Below are positions 39,977 through 48,073 of a stretch of 64,000 nucleotides of DNA, piece by piece (position 1 is the first letter of the stretch; each line of letters begins with the position of its first letter). The DNA comes from Teichococcus oryzae (GTDB lineage Bacteria; Pseudomonadota; Alphaproteobacteria; Acetobacterales; Acetobacteraceae). The position numbers were made by a program, and so were the translations under genes. A model generated the notes under the pieces. The model saw only the letters and a program-made list of their open reading frames with translations. It was not told the DNA's origin and did not search any database. The stretch spans positions 682,001 to 746,000 of the forward strand of contig NZ_VUKA01000001.1 in the NCBI RefSeq assembly GCF_008386565.1, read 5' to 3'.

Positions 39977-41451
39977 GCCGGCATCCCCGCCAGGCGGCGC
40001 ACCGTATCGGCATCGTCGAAGGGATGCGTCACCGTGCCGATGGTCTGCCCCGGCTCATGGCCCTTGCCGGCCAGCGCCAGCACGTCGCCAGGCCCGAGCG
40101 CCGCGAGGCCCGCCGCGATGGCGGCGGCACGGTCGCCAATTTCTTCCACGGCGGCGGCGCCGGTCATGCCGGCCCGCAGGGCCGCGCGGATCGCGGCCGG
40201 ATCCTCCGTGCGCGGGTTGTCGTCGGTGACGATGGCATGATCGGCCAGCCGCGACGCGACTTCGCCCATCAGCGGCCGCTTGCCAGGATCGCGGTCGCCC
40301 CCGGCGCCGAACACAACATGCAGCCGCCCTGTCGTGTGGGGACGCAGCGCGGCGAGCAGGCGTTCCAGCGCATCCGGCGTGTGCGCGTAATCGACGTAGA
40401 CCGCTGCGCCGTTCGGCAGCATCGCCGCGCGCTCCATGCGGCCGCGCACGCCGGAAAGGCGCGGCAGGACGGCCAGCACGGCACGGGGTTCCAGCCCGGT
40501 GGCGATGGCGAGGCCCGCCGCCAGCAGAACATTGTCGGCCTGGAAGCGGCCGGGCAGGGGGAGGGTCAATTCGGCGCGGTGTCCATAGGCCTCGATTTCC
40601 AGCATCTGGCCCTCGGGCAGGGGCTGCTGCCGCAGCATGCGGATGGCGTCGCCATCCGGCCCCACGGTGGAGATCCGCAGGCCACGCCGCGCCGCGATGT
40701 CGCGCAGGCGCGCCAGCACGTCCGGTAGCAGATCGCTATGCGCCACGGCGGTGGCGCCGGCATCGAGCAGCGTGTCGAACAGGCGCAGCTTCGCCGCCGC
40801 GTAGGCCGCCATGCTGCCATGGTAGTCGAGATGGTCGCGCGTCAGGTTGCTGAAGCCGGCGGCAGCGAGGCGCAGCCCATCCAGGCGCCGCTGTTCCAGC
40901 CCGTGCGAGGATGCCTCCAGCGCGACATGCCCGATGCCGCCCCGTGCCAGCCCGGCCAGCGTCGCGTGCAGCGCCACCGGATCGGGCGTGGTGAGGGAGG
41001 GCGTGGGCGGAAAGCCTTCCGCGCGCAGCCCGAGCGTGCCGAGCGAGGCGGATGGCAGCCCCGCCATGCTCCAGATCTGCCGCAGGAAATCCACCGTGCT
41101 GGTCTTGCCGTTGGTGCCGGTGACGGCCACCGCGACCGCGGGCTGCGGCGCATGCAGCGCCGCCGCCATCAGCGCCAGGACACGGCGCGCATCCTCGGCC
41201 GCGATCAAGGGCAGGGACACGCCGTCGGGCAAGGCCGTTCCGCGCGGCGCCAGGATCGCGGCGGCACCCTGCCGCGCGGCGTCGGCAATGAAGGCACGGC
41301 CATCGAGCTTCGCGCCGGGCAGCGCCGCGAAGACGAAGCCGGGCCGCACGGCCCGGCTGTCCGCGGTCAGGCCGGCGATGTCGCCATCCGGCACCGCACC
41401 GGCAACAAGGCTCGATCCGGCAGCACGGGCGAGAAGATCATCAAGGCGCAA
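39973..41451 (-). CDS. murE: UDP-MurNAc-L-Ala-D-Glu--meso-diaminopimelate ligase MurE
   Basis: A 492-residue Mur ligase adding the third residue. Motifs are TADSRAVRPGFVFAALPG (uridine domain), the P-loop VAVTGTNGKTSTVDFLRQIW (about 107-126), LEASSHGLEQRRLDGL and FSNLTRDHLDYHGSMAAYAAAK. The C-terminal DDNPRTEDP carries the DNPR motif that marks meso-diaminopimelate-adding enzymes rather than lysine-adding ones. Translation appears to start at a TTG (41449-41451), overlapping ftsI by 11 bp; no internal Met fits better. Confidence 0.96.
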   Translation of the reverse strand: MRLDDLLARAAGSSLVAGAVPDGDIAGLTADSRAVRPGFVFAALPGAKLDGRAFIADAARQGAAAILAPRGTALPDGVSLPLIAAEDARRVLALMAAALHAPQPAVAVAVTGTNGKTSTVDFLRQIWSMAGLPSASLGTLGLRAEGFPPTPSLTTPDPVALHATLAGLARGGIGHVALEASSHGLEQRRLDGLRLAAAGFSNLTRDHLDYHGSMAAYAAAKLRLFDTLLDAGATAVAHSDLLPDVLARLRDIAARRGLRISTVGPDGDAIRMLRQQPLPEGQMLEIEAYGHRAELTLPLPGRFQADNVLLAAGLAIATGLEPRAVLAVLPRLSGVRGRMERAAMLPNGAAVYVDYAHTPDALERLLAALRPHTTGRLHVVFGAGGDRDPGKRPLMGEVASRLADHAIVTDDNPRTEDPAAIRAALRAGMTGAAAVEEIGDRAAAIAAGLAALGPGDVLALAGKGHEPGQTIGTVTHPFDDADTVRRLAGMPA

Positions 41452-43516
41452 CGAGGCCTCCTCGTGGCGCCTCCCCGCGCTCCATCATCGTCAATCGCAA
41501 TGGCACGGGGGGCTGGAGCGGCGCCGGGCGGGCGGGCAGGTTGGGCATCGGCATGGCGCGGGCGCCCTCACGCAGGCCAGGAGGCACCACCGGAGGATGC
41601 ACGCCCGTGCTGCGCGGCGCGGCCTCGGATGGCGCGGCGGCGCGGGGCGCGGCGGGCTGTGGCGGGCGCGCCGCGGCAGGGGCCGCCATCGTGGCCGTTC
41701 CCCCCGCCTGCACGGCGGGGCGCGACGGGGCGCGCGGCTGCAACGGGATCGAGGTGGCGGCGACAATCGCGGGATTGGCCGGATCTTCCGGCACCAGGCC
41801 CAGGATCGGCGCGATGCGCGAGATCACGGTGTTGGCCGCCGGCGCCGCCACCCAGCCCGCCGTGGCATAGCCGAAGCTCTTGCTGTTCGGCTTGGGCTCA
41901 TCGACCATGACATAAAGCGCATAGCGCGGCGCCTGGATCGGAAAGGCGCCCACAAAGGCGGCGATGCGCTTGTTCATCAGGTAGCCGCCATGCGGCCCCG
42001 TCTTCTGCGCCGTGCCGGTCTTGCCGCCCAGGAAATAGCCCGGCACGTCCGCGTTCCTGGCCGAGCCGTCGGTGACAACGAGGCGCATCAGCTTGCGCAT
42101 GGTGGCGGAGGTCGCCTCGCTGATGATGCGCGTTCCCTCGCGCTGCGCGCCGGGCTGCTGCGCCACCAGCGTCGGCTGCCGCAGGATGCCCCCATTGGCC
42201 AGCGCGGCCACGCCCGTCGCCACATGCAGCGGCGTGACGCTGATGCCGTGGCCAAAGGAGATGGTGTACATGTTGATGTCGCGCCAATGCGTGGCGGGCG
42301 GGACCAGCGGGGCGGCGCGCTCCGGCAACTCGATCGACTGGCGTGACAGCATGCCGACGCTTTTCAGGAATTCGCGCTGGCGCTGCGGGCCAAAGGTTGC
42401 CGCCATGTGCGCGGCGCCGAGATTGGACGAATAGGCCAGCATCTCGGGAAAGGTGAGCCAGCGGTTCTTGCCCTTGTAGTCGCTGATGGTGAAGCGGCCA
42501 TAACGGATCGGCTTGGATGCGTCGAACATCGAGGTGTTGACGTTGGCCGTGCCGTATTCCAGCGCCGCCGCGGCGGTGAACAGCTTGAAGGTTGAGCCGG
42601 GCTCGTAGATGCCGACGGTGACGCGGTTGAAGCGCTGGTCGGGCGTCGCGTCGGTGATCTCGCCCGCGTCGTAGTCCGGCAGGCTGACCATCGACACCAC
42701 TTCGCCGGTATTGACGTCGAGCACCACGCCCGCGCCGCCGATGCCGTTGAAGTCGGTGATCGCCTGGTTGACGGCGTCGCGCAGCGCGAGCTGCACCCGC
42801 ACATCGAGGGACAGCTTCAGCGGCTTGTCAGGCTGCCCGCGCAGCTGGGCGTCGAAGGTGCGCTCGATGCCGGAGATGCCGTTGCCGTCCACATCGACAT
42901 TGCCGAGCACATGCACGGCGGCGCGGCCCTGCGGGTAGTAGCGGCGTTCCGCTTCCTCGAAATCCAGCCCGGCGATGCCAAGGTTGATGACGCCCTGCTG
43001 CTCGCGCGGGGTCATGGCGCGGGTGACGTAGACAAAGCCGCGATCGCCCGAAAGGCGTTCCACCAGCTTGTCCCGGTCGAGATACGGCATCACTGTGCGC
43101 AGCTTGTCGGCCACTTCGGCCGCGTTGTGCAGCACGCGCGGATTGGCGACCAGCGCGGTGACGGGCAGCGAGATCGCCAGGATCTCGCCATTGCGGTCGG
43201 TGATCGGGGCGCGCCGGGCGGCATGCTCGGCCACTGGCTGGGTGGCCCGGACGGCGGCGTTGAGGCGCACCGGATCGGCCGGGGCGATCACGGTGGACCA
43301 GGTGGCCTTCATCGCCACCGCCAGGAACAGCGCGCCGAAGCCGAGGGAGGCCAGCACCAGCCGGCCCCGGGTCCGCTCCAGTTCCTGCCGCCGCTTCAGG
43401 TCGGGCTGCGTCACGCGGACCACCAGCTCAGGCGTGCCGTCCGCGGCACCTTCCGTTGCGCGGGCGGGCCGCCGCAGCGGCGGTGAGTCCGGAGAGGGCG
43501 GGGGAACCAGCGTCAT
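41441..43516 (-). CDS. ftsI: Septal transpeptidase FtsI (PBP3) with long Pro/Ala-rich tail
   Basis: A 691-residue class B penicillin-binding protein cross-linking septal peptidoglycan with FtsW. A Pro-rich, charged cytoplasmic N-terminus is followed by one membrane helix (LVLASLGFGALFLAVAMKAT, about 53-72), a pedestal domain, and the transpeptidase domain with S308-x-x-K311 in EPGSTFKLF, S-S-N at 363-365 and K499-T-G in GGKTGTAQKTG. The catalytic domain ends at about 578. The last about 113 residues are Pro/Ala/Arg-rich and predicted disordered, longer than usual for PBP3. The ATG (43514-43516) begins MTLVPPPSPD, 7 bp after ftsL. Confidence 0.95.
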   Translation of the reverse strand: MTLVPPPSPDSPPLRRPARATEGAADGTPELVVRVTQPDLKRRQELERTRGRLVLASLGFGALFLAVAMKATWSTVIAPADPVRLNAAVRATQPVAEHAARRAPITDRNGEILAISLPVTALVANPRVLHNAAEVADKLRTVMPYLDRDKLVERLSGDRGFVYVTRAMTPREQQGVINLGIAGLDFEEAERRYYPQGRAAVHVLGNVDVDGNGISGIERTFDAQLRGQPDKPLKLSLDVRVQLALRDAVNQAITDFNGIGGAGVVLDVNTGEVVSMVSLPDYDAGEITDATPDQRFNRVTVGIYEPGSTFKLFTAAAALEYGTANVNTSMFDASKPIRYGRFTISDYKGKNRWLTFPEMLAYSSNLGAAHMAATFGPQRQREFLKSVGMLSRQSIELPERAAPLVPPATHWRDINMYTISFGHGISVTPLHVATGVAALANGGILRQPTLVAQQPGAQREGTRIISEATSATMRKLMRLVVTDGSARNADVPGYFLGGKTGTAQKTGPHGGYLMNKRIAAFVGAFPIQAPRYALYVMVDEPKPNSKSFGYATAGWVAAPAANTVISRIAPILGLVPEDPANPAIVAATSIPLQPRAPSRPAVQAGGTATMAAPAAARPPQPAAPRAAAPSEAAPRSTGVHPPVVPPGLREGARAMPMPNLPARPAPLQPPVPLRLTMMERGEAPRGGLVAP

Positions 43517-43523
43517 GATGCGT

Positions 43524-44339
43524 TCAGCGGCTCCAGCTGCCGGGGGCGACGGGAACCGGGCGGCCGAGTGGCACCGGCGGCGCCAGCGCGGTGCCGGTGT
43601 AGCCCAGGGCGGAAGGCTGCGGCGGCGCGGCCATGGCGCGGCCCATGGGCAGTTGCGCAGCGGCCGTCCGCAGCAGGCCGGCATCGTGCCGGGGCTTGGT
43701 TTCGGCGATGACCGGCCCGGCCGGGCGGATCGGGCGGGCCACGGAAACCGGCTGTGCCACGGGCGCGGCCTGCGTCGCGGCGGCGACAACCGGGGCGCGG
43801 CGCGGCTCGGGGCGCGGCTCAGGGCGGGGTTCCGGCCGCGGCGTGGCGGCCGCGACACGCGCTGCCGGGCGCGGCGCCGCCTCGGCGGTGGCGACCACGG
43901 CCGGTGCGACGCTGCGCGCCATGGCGGCGGGCACCGGCGCGGCCTTGGCCGTGGCCGGCTCCTCCGCCGCAGGCTGGGCGGGCGGCACATCAGCCGCCGC
44001 CAGGGCGGTTTCCGGGGCGCTGCGGAACAGGTCGACCGGTCCGGCAAAGGCGACAGGGGCGGGCAGGCGCTTCTCAAGGTCCGCCATGCGCAGGAACTGC
44101 GAGGGCGTCATGTTTTCCAGCGGCAGATGAACCCGCGCCACCTGCCGGAGCCGGTCCGGCTCGTTCAGCATCGCCCATTCGGCGCGCAGCACCAGGGTGC
44201 GCTCCTTGGCGGCGTCGATCTGCTTGGCGATGGTCCGGTATTCGCGCTCCAGCTGCGCGGCCGCGTCCTCCGCCCGGTAGACGTGCCAGCCCACCAGGCT
44301 GAAGGCGGTGATGGCAACCATGGTGAGAGGGCGGAACAT
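43524..44339 (-). CDS. ftsL: FtsL-like division protein with long Pro/Ala-rich C-terminus
   Basis: 271 residues; a normal FtsL is about 90-130. The N-terminal part is the FtsL core: a very short cytoplasmic end, a membrane helix (PLTMVAITAFSLVGWHVYRA, about residues 4-23), then a coiled coil (DAAAQLEREYRTIAKQIDAA onward) and the LRAEWAMLNEPDRLRQVARVHLPLENMTPSQF motif typical of alphaproteobacterial FtsL. From about residue 92 the chain is low-complexity Pro/Ala/Val/Arg with a short P-E-P-R repeat (positions about 43795-43850). By topology this extension is periplasmic. The position between rsmH and ftsI is the classical ftsL position. Confidence 0.88.
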   Translation of the reverse strand: MFRPLTMVAITAFSLVGWHVYRAEDAAAQLEREYRTIAKQIDAAKERTLVLRAEWAMLNEPDRLRQVARVHLPLENMTPSQFLRMADLEKRLPAPVAFAGPVDLFRSAPETALAAADVPPAQPAAEEPATAKAAPVPAAMARSVAPAVVATAEAAPRPAARVAAATPRPEPRPEPRPEPRRAPVVAAATQAAPVAQPVSVARPIRPAGPVIAETKPRHDAGLLRTAAAQLPMGRAMAAPPQPSALGYTGTALAPPVPLGRPVPVAPGSWSR

Positions 44340-45274
44340 CAGACCGTCTCCAGTTTTTCGAGCGCCCGCAGGCGGGCCGAGCGGGCGCGCGGGTTGGCCA
44401 TGGTTTCGACGTCACCCGGCCGCAGGGCCTGGGTGGTGACGAGGCGGAATTCCGGCGATGCCGCCGGAGCCAGGTGGGCGGACGGAGCATGGCGGGAAGC
44501 GCCCGGAGCGCGCCCCGCCGCCTGCTGCATGAACCGTTTCACGATGCGGTCCTCCAGCGAATGAAAGGCGACCACGACCAGCCGCCCGCCGGGCGCCAGC
44601 AGCTGGGCCGCGCCAGCCAGGCCGCGCTCGACCTCGCCCAGCTCGTCATTGACCTTCAGGCGCAGCGCCTGGAAGGAGCGGGTGGCGCTGTCGATGCCGG
44701 AAGGGTCGCGCGGCATCACCGAATGGATGATGCGGGTGAGCTGGCCGGTGGTCTGGATCGGCGCTTCGCGCCGGGCGGCCACAAGGGCGCGGGCGATTCG
44801 GCGGGAATGCCGCTCCTCGCCAAAGCGCCACAGGATGTCGGCCAGCTCCGCCTCGGGCAGGCGGTTCACCAGATCGGCGGCCGAGGGGCCGGCCTTCTCC
44901 ATGCGCATGTCCAGCGGGCCATCGGCGCGAAAGGAAAAGCCACGCTCGGCCTGGTCGATCTGGAAGGAAGACACGCCGAGATCCAGCACCACCCCATCGA
45001 GCCGGGTGACGCCCCGCTCCGTGAGCAGTTCGAACATATCGCCGAACCGGCCTTCGATCAGCGCCAGCCGGTCGGGATAGCGCTCCGCCAGGGCGGCGCC
45101 GCGGGCAATGGCATCGGGGTCCCGGTCGATGGCGTGCAGGGTGCAGCGGCCAGCTTCCAGGATGGCGCGGGCATAGCCGCCCCCTCCGAAGGTGCCGTCC
45201 ACATAGGTGCCGCCATCGCGCGGAGCGAGGTGCTCCAGCACTTCCCGCAGCATCACGGGCAGATGGCCGCTCAT
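44339..45274 (-). CDS. rsmH: 16S rRNA (cytosine-1402-N4)-methyltransferase RsmH
   Basis: A 311-residue SAM-dependent enzyme (MraW) methylating N4 of C1402 in the decoding centre. Motifs are [39 protein letters not shown] (SAM site, about residues 4-42), [22 protein letters not shown] and [20 protein letters not shown]. Later features are [19 protein letters not shown] and [21 protein letters not shown]. All are invariant in the family. It overlaps mraZ upstream and ftsL downstream as ATGA. Confidence 0.98.
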   Translation of the reverse strand: MSGHLPVMLREVLEHLAPRDGGTYVDGTFGGGGYARAILEAGRCTLHAIDRDPDAIARGAALAERYPDRLALIEGRFGDMFELLTERGVTRLDGVVLDLGVSSFQIDQAERGFSFRADGPLDMRMEKAGPSAADLVNRLPEAELADILWRFGEERHSRRIARALVAARREAPIQTTGQLTRIIHSVMPRDPSGIDSATRSFQALRLKVNDELGEVERGLAGAAQLLAPGGRLVVVAFHSLEDRIVKRFMQQAAGRAPGASRHAPSAHLAPAASPEFRLVTTQALRPGDVETMANPRARSARLRALEKLETV

Positions 45275-45744
45275 GCCCCGCCCTCCGGCCGCGCCGGGCC
45301 GCGGCCCGGAAGGGTCAGGCCTTTCTCGCCGACACGGGCGCGGGCCTGGCTGTTGCGCTGCCTGGCGGCCTCGGGATCCCAGATCTGGAACTTCTTGCCC
45401 ATGCCGATGAAGGCGACGCTTTCCTGCAGGCCGGCATGCGCGATCAGCGCTTCCGGCATCATGATCCGGCCTTCCGAATCCGGCCGCATGGGGTGGGCGT
45501 CGGCATACAGGGTGGCGGCGAAATCCTCACGCTCTTCTGAGAACTCATCGAAGTTTTCAAGCTTCTCGACCAGGTCATCAAAGGCGCGGCTGGTGTATGC
45601 TTCGATGCAGGCCTCGCGGTGCGAGGGCACGAAGATCAGTTCGTCCGATTCGGCCCGGGTGAGTTCGGCGCGAAAGGGCGCCGGGACGGAAACCCGCCCT
45701 TTCCGATCCAGCCGATTGACGTGAGTGCCCAGGAACCGGGTCAT
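45271..45744 (-). CDS. mraZ: Transcriptional regulator MraZ
   Basis: 157 residues forming two SpoVT-AbrB half domains that assemble into a DNA-binding ring and control the dcw promoter. The start at 45742-45744 gives [20 protein letters not shown]; each half carries the D-x-x-x-R signature ([12 protein letters not shown] near residue 13 and [12 protein letters not shown] near residue 90). The C-terminal about 30 residues are basic and extended. It is the first gene of the cluster and lies about 140 bp downstream of TGGG-type repeats it probably binds. Confidence 0.95.
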   Translation of the reverse strand: MTRFLGTHVNRLDRKGRVSVPAPFRAELTRAESDELIFVPSHREACIEAYTSRAFDDLVEKLENFDEFSEEREDFAATLYADAHPMRPDSEGRIMMPEALIAHAGLQESVAFIGMGKKFQIWDPEAARQRNSQARARVGEKGLTLPGRGPARPEGGA

Positions 45745-45884
45745 CGAAAGCCGCCATGCCCCCCTGCGGCAATGATCCAAGTCGGCGGGCCGGAAAGCGG
45801 CCGGCAGGGCCCCCCGACCCCACCGGCACACCCGACCATCCCCTGGTTTTCGATCCCTCGCCCCCCCGAGCTCCGGACCGTTCA

Positions 45885-45920
45885 TGGGATAACATGGAGA
45901 CTACCTGGGATAGCATGGGC
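45885..45920. promoter_or_regulatory. MraZ-binding repeats
   Basis: On the plus strand four copies of a TGGGN-type pentamer occur at 45885 (TGGGA), 45895 (TGGAG), 45906 (TGGGA) and 45916 (TGGGC), with 10-, 11- and 10-bp periods. This is one helical turn, as in the TGGGN repeats with 5-nt spacers known for MraZ in E. coli. They lie directly over the putative mraZ promoter, fitting autorepression. The orientation is opposite to the gene, which does not preclude binding by a ring protein. Confidence 0.75.
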
Positions 45921-45926
45921 CTTCAA
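45898..45926 (-). promoter_or_regulatory. Putative mraZ (dcw cluster) promoter
   Basis: On the minus strand TTGAAG (complement of 45921-45926) and TAGTCT (complement of 45898-45903) are spaced by exactly 17 bp, a plausible sigma-70 -35/-10 pair. The pair is buried in the MraZ repeats. The -10 match is imperfect. It would give a leader of about 145 nt before mraZ. Confidence 0.45.
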
Positions 45927-46037
45927 GTGAAAACCCAATGATCACGTGGGCGCGAGAGCAAGAAAAATCATGCGATTACGCGGCGTCGTGTGAGCCGCGT
46001 ATGATCGGGTCCATCAATCGTGACGGGGAGGGGAAAA

Positions 46038-46450
46038 GCGTCAGGGGGCCTGTAAGCCGGGTTCTGTCCGATCCGCCCCCGAAGGAGAGAATCGAGGCGA
46101 CCATTCCTCTGGGACACGCCTCGCGGCGTGCCTCTCGCGGCCAACCCGGGCGACGGGGCGAGAATGCCCCTGCGTCACGATTCCAGGGAATCGCCGCCGG
46201 CCGCCCCTATTCGGCCTTGCTCCCGGTGGGGTTTACCGTGCCGCCCCTGTTGCCAGGGGCGCGGTGCGCTCTTACCACACCGTTTCACCCTTACCGGGGC
46301 GGCAAGCCGGCCCGGCGGTTTGATTTCTGTGGCACTTTCCCTGGGGTCGCCCCCGCCGGCCGTTGACCGGCACCGTATTCCCGTGGAGCCCGGACTTTCC
46401 TCCAGCCCCGGGATCTACCCGGAACCAGCGGCCGCCCGGCCCCCTGACGC
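46038..46450 (-). ncRNA. rnpB: RNase P RNA (class A)
   Basis: A 413-nt RNA, the catalytic subunit that trims tRNA 5' ends. The ends GCGTCAGGGGGCC and GGCCCCCTGACGC are perfect 13-bp complements forming helix P1. Near the 5' end the universal GGAGGAAAGTCCGGGCTCC (complement of 46385-46403) holds the 5' strand of helix P4. Near the 3' end ACAGAACCCGGCTTA (complement of 46053-46067) holds its 3' strand. The GGTAAGGGTGAAACGGTG-G-GGTAAGAGC block in the middle is also typical. Four T residues directly follow P1 on the minus strand, which could end transcription. It lies between the amidase gene and mraZ. Confidence 0.97.
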
Positions 46451-46456
46451 GCGGCG

Positions 46457-46485
46457 GATGTGTGCCGCCGCGGCCGGGAAGTCAA
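46457..46485 (-). promoter_or_regulatory. Putative rnpB promoter
   Basis: On the minus strand TTGACT (complement of 46480-46485) is followed after 17 bp by CACATC (complement of 46457-46462), 6 bp before the first base of RNase P RNA. The -35 is near-consensus and the geometry matches the RNA 5' end, but the -10 is poor. The -35 overlaps the end of the amidase gene. Confidence 0.5.
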
Positions 46486-47264
46486 TCGGCCTTTTCGTTG
46501 GTTGGCCGTTCCGCCAGCGCGGCGACCGCTTCCAGCCGCGCCAGCGTGCCGGCATCGGGTTGGCCATCGATCCGTTCCTGCCGCCAGTGCCGTTGGAAGG
46601 CGGTGAGGGCGAGGTCCAGCCGCGCCGCATCCACGGGGTAGCCGATGCGCGCCAGCAGCTCCGCCGCCCGCGCCGCGCCCCCGGCCGGCAGCGCCGTGTC
46701 CTCGGCCGGCACGGCGGCGGGCCAAAGGCCGATGCCCTGGCTGGCCAGTCCTTCCCAGTCAAAAAGCTCGCCCGGGTCCTGCTTCCGATCGGGCGCGATG
46801 TCGCTGTGCGCCACCACGTTGCGCGCCGGAATCGGGTGCCGGCCCAGGATGTCGAGGCACAACTCGGCCACCGCCGCCATCTGCAGCAGGGGAAAGGGCC
46901 GGTAGCCCCATTCATGGCCGGGATTGACCACCTCGATGCCGATGGAGCGGCCGTTCAGCAGCGCATGCCCTCGCCAGAAGGACCGCCCGGCATGCCAGGC
47001 GCGCCGCGTTTCCGGCACGAGCTGCCAGATCAGGCCGTCTTCCTCGACAAGGTAGTGGCAGGAAACGCGCGGCAGGCCCTCGGGCGGGGAGGGGTCGCAA
47101 AGCCGGTCCAGTGCCGCGCGGCTGGTGGGCATGCCGGTGTAATGCAGCACCAGCATGTCGATGGGCCCTTCGGGCCGCTCATCCTGGTTCGGGCTGGGGC
47201 GCTGCCGGTATTCGGGCGGCGGCGCGGCGGCACGCCAGGAAACCCCGTCCGGGGCGCCTGTCAC
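46482..47264 (-). CDS. N-acetylmuramoyl-L-alanine amidase (AmpD/AmiD type)
   Basis: A 260-residue Amidase_2 protein cleaving MurNAc-L-Ala bonds, for turnover or recycling of peptidoglycan. Zinc ligands and core motifs are MLVLHYTGMPTSRAALDRL (His at about residue 41), SCHYLVEEDGLIWQLVPE, RAWHAGRSFWRG, IGIEVVNPGHEWGYRPF and NVVAHSDIAPDRKQDPGELF (second His and the D-x-G-x-K-x-D-P-G family end). The C-terminal 80 residues form a helical peptidoglycan-binding-like region (VDAARLDLALTAFQRHWR). No signal peptide is seen, favouring a cytoplasmic recycling role. The start overlaps the DjlA-like stop by 4 bp. Confidence 0.9.
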   Translation of the reverse strand: MTGAPDGVSWRAAAPPPEYRQRPSPNQDERPEGPIDMLVLHYTGMPTSRAALDRLCDPSPPEGLPRVSCHYLVEEDGLIWQLVPETRRAWHAGRSFWRGHALLNGRSIGIEVVNPGHEWGYRPFPLLQMAAVAELCLDILGRHPIPARNVVAHSDIAPDRKQDPGELFDWEGLASQGIGLWPAAVPAEDTALPAGGAARAAELLARIGYPVDAARLDLALTAFQRHWRQERIDGQPDAGTLARLEAVAALAERPTNEKAD

Positions 47265-48073
47265 AGGCGACGTTCCCGCTTGACACGGTCCCAGGCGGCG
47301 TTGATCTCGGCCACCCGCTCGGAGGCGCGGCGCACCATCTCGGCAGGCACTCCGCGTGCCGCCAGGCTGTCCGGGTGGTGTTCGCGCATCAGCCGGCGCC
47401 AGGCCAGCCGCACTTCCTCGTCGGAAACGGAGGGCGCCACGCCCAGCACGCGGTACGGATCAGGCGCATAGGACGGGGTGGGCGGGATCTGCTGCTGCCG
47501 CGCCCGCTCGCCAGCGGTCGCGTCCAGGCCGAAGGCTTCGCGCACCTTGGCCAGGAAGGCGGCCTCGCCACGGGTCATCGGGCCATCGGCGCGGGCGATC
47601 TGGTGCAGCGCGGCCAGCACTTCCTCCAGCATGGCGCGGTTGTCGGCGAAAACCTCCCCCATGCGGCGGGCGAAGGGCTCGAAGCCCTGCGGGTCCTCGC
47701 GCGCCTTGTCGAACAGGATGCCGACATGGCGCTGGTTCTCGGGCGGAATGCGGAAGGCGCGCTTGAAGGCGTTGATCTCCTCGCGCTTCACCGCGCCATC
47801 CGACTTGGCCAGCTTGGCGGACAACACGATGACGCCGATGGAGAAAAGCTGATCGCGGTTGGTGATGCGGGCCAACGCCTCGGGCCGGACGTCGAGTTCG
47901 GGCGCGCGCCCGTTCTCCGCCGCATGGCCAAGCGCCGCGCCCACCACGGCGCCGAAAGGCCCGCCCATGGCGAAGCCTGTCATGCCGCCCAGGATCTTGC
48001 CCCAGAAACTCAAGGCTGAATTGCCCCCACCCCGTCCGCCGCCCAAACGGCCATCGCCGGATACCCCTAACAT
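47261..48073 (-). CDS. DjlA-like J-domain protein with TerB-like domain
   Basis: 270 residues. An N-terminal glycine-rich hydrophobic segment (FWGKILGGMTGFAMGGPFGAVVGAALG, about residues 23-49) probably inserts in the membrane. It is followed by a helical TerB-like domain (LFSIGVIVLSAKLAKSDGAVKREEINAF) and a C-terminal J domain with DPYRVLGVAPSVSDEEVRLAWRRL and the HPD motif in REHHPDSLA, which stimulates DnaK. This is the DjlA architecture, shown in relatives to be a membrane-anchored co-chaperone. The ATG at 48071-48073 was chosen; upstream in-frame sequence looks non-coding. Overlap with the amidase suggests an envelope-related unit. Confidence 0.88.
   Translation of the reverse strand: MLGVSGDGRLGGGRGGGNSALSFWGKILGGMTGFAMGGPFGAVVGAALGHAAENGRAPELDVRPEALARITNRDQLFSIGVIVLSAKLAKSDGAVKREEINAFKRAFRIPPENQRHVGILFDKAREDPQGFEPFARRMGEVFADNRAMLEEVLAALHQIARADGPMTRGEAAFLAKVREAFGLDATAGERARQQQIPPTPSYAPDPYRVLGVAPSVSDEEVRLAWRRLMREHHPDSLAARGVPAEMVRRASERVAEINAAWDRVKRERRL

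Noticed and set aside
43795-43850. Possible tandem-repeat element in ftsL
   Set aside because: The repeated GC-rich units simply encode the P-E-P-R segment of the FtsL tail in frame; there is no sign of a mobile or regulatory repeat.
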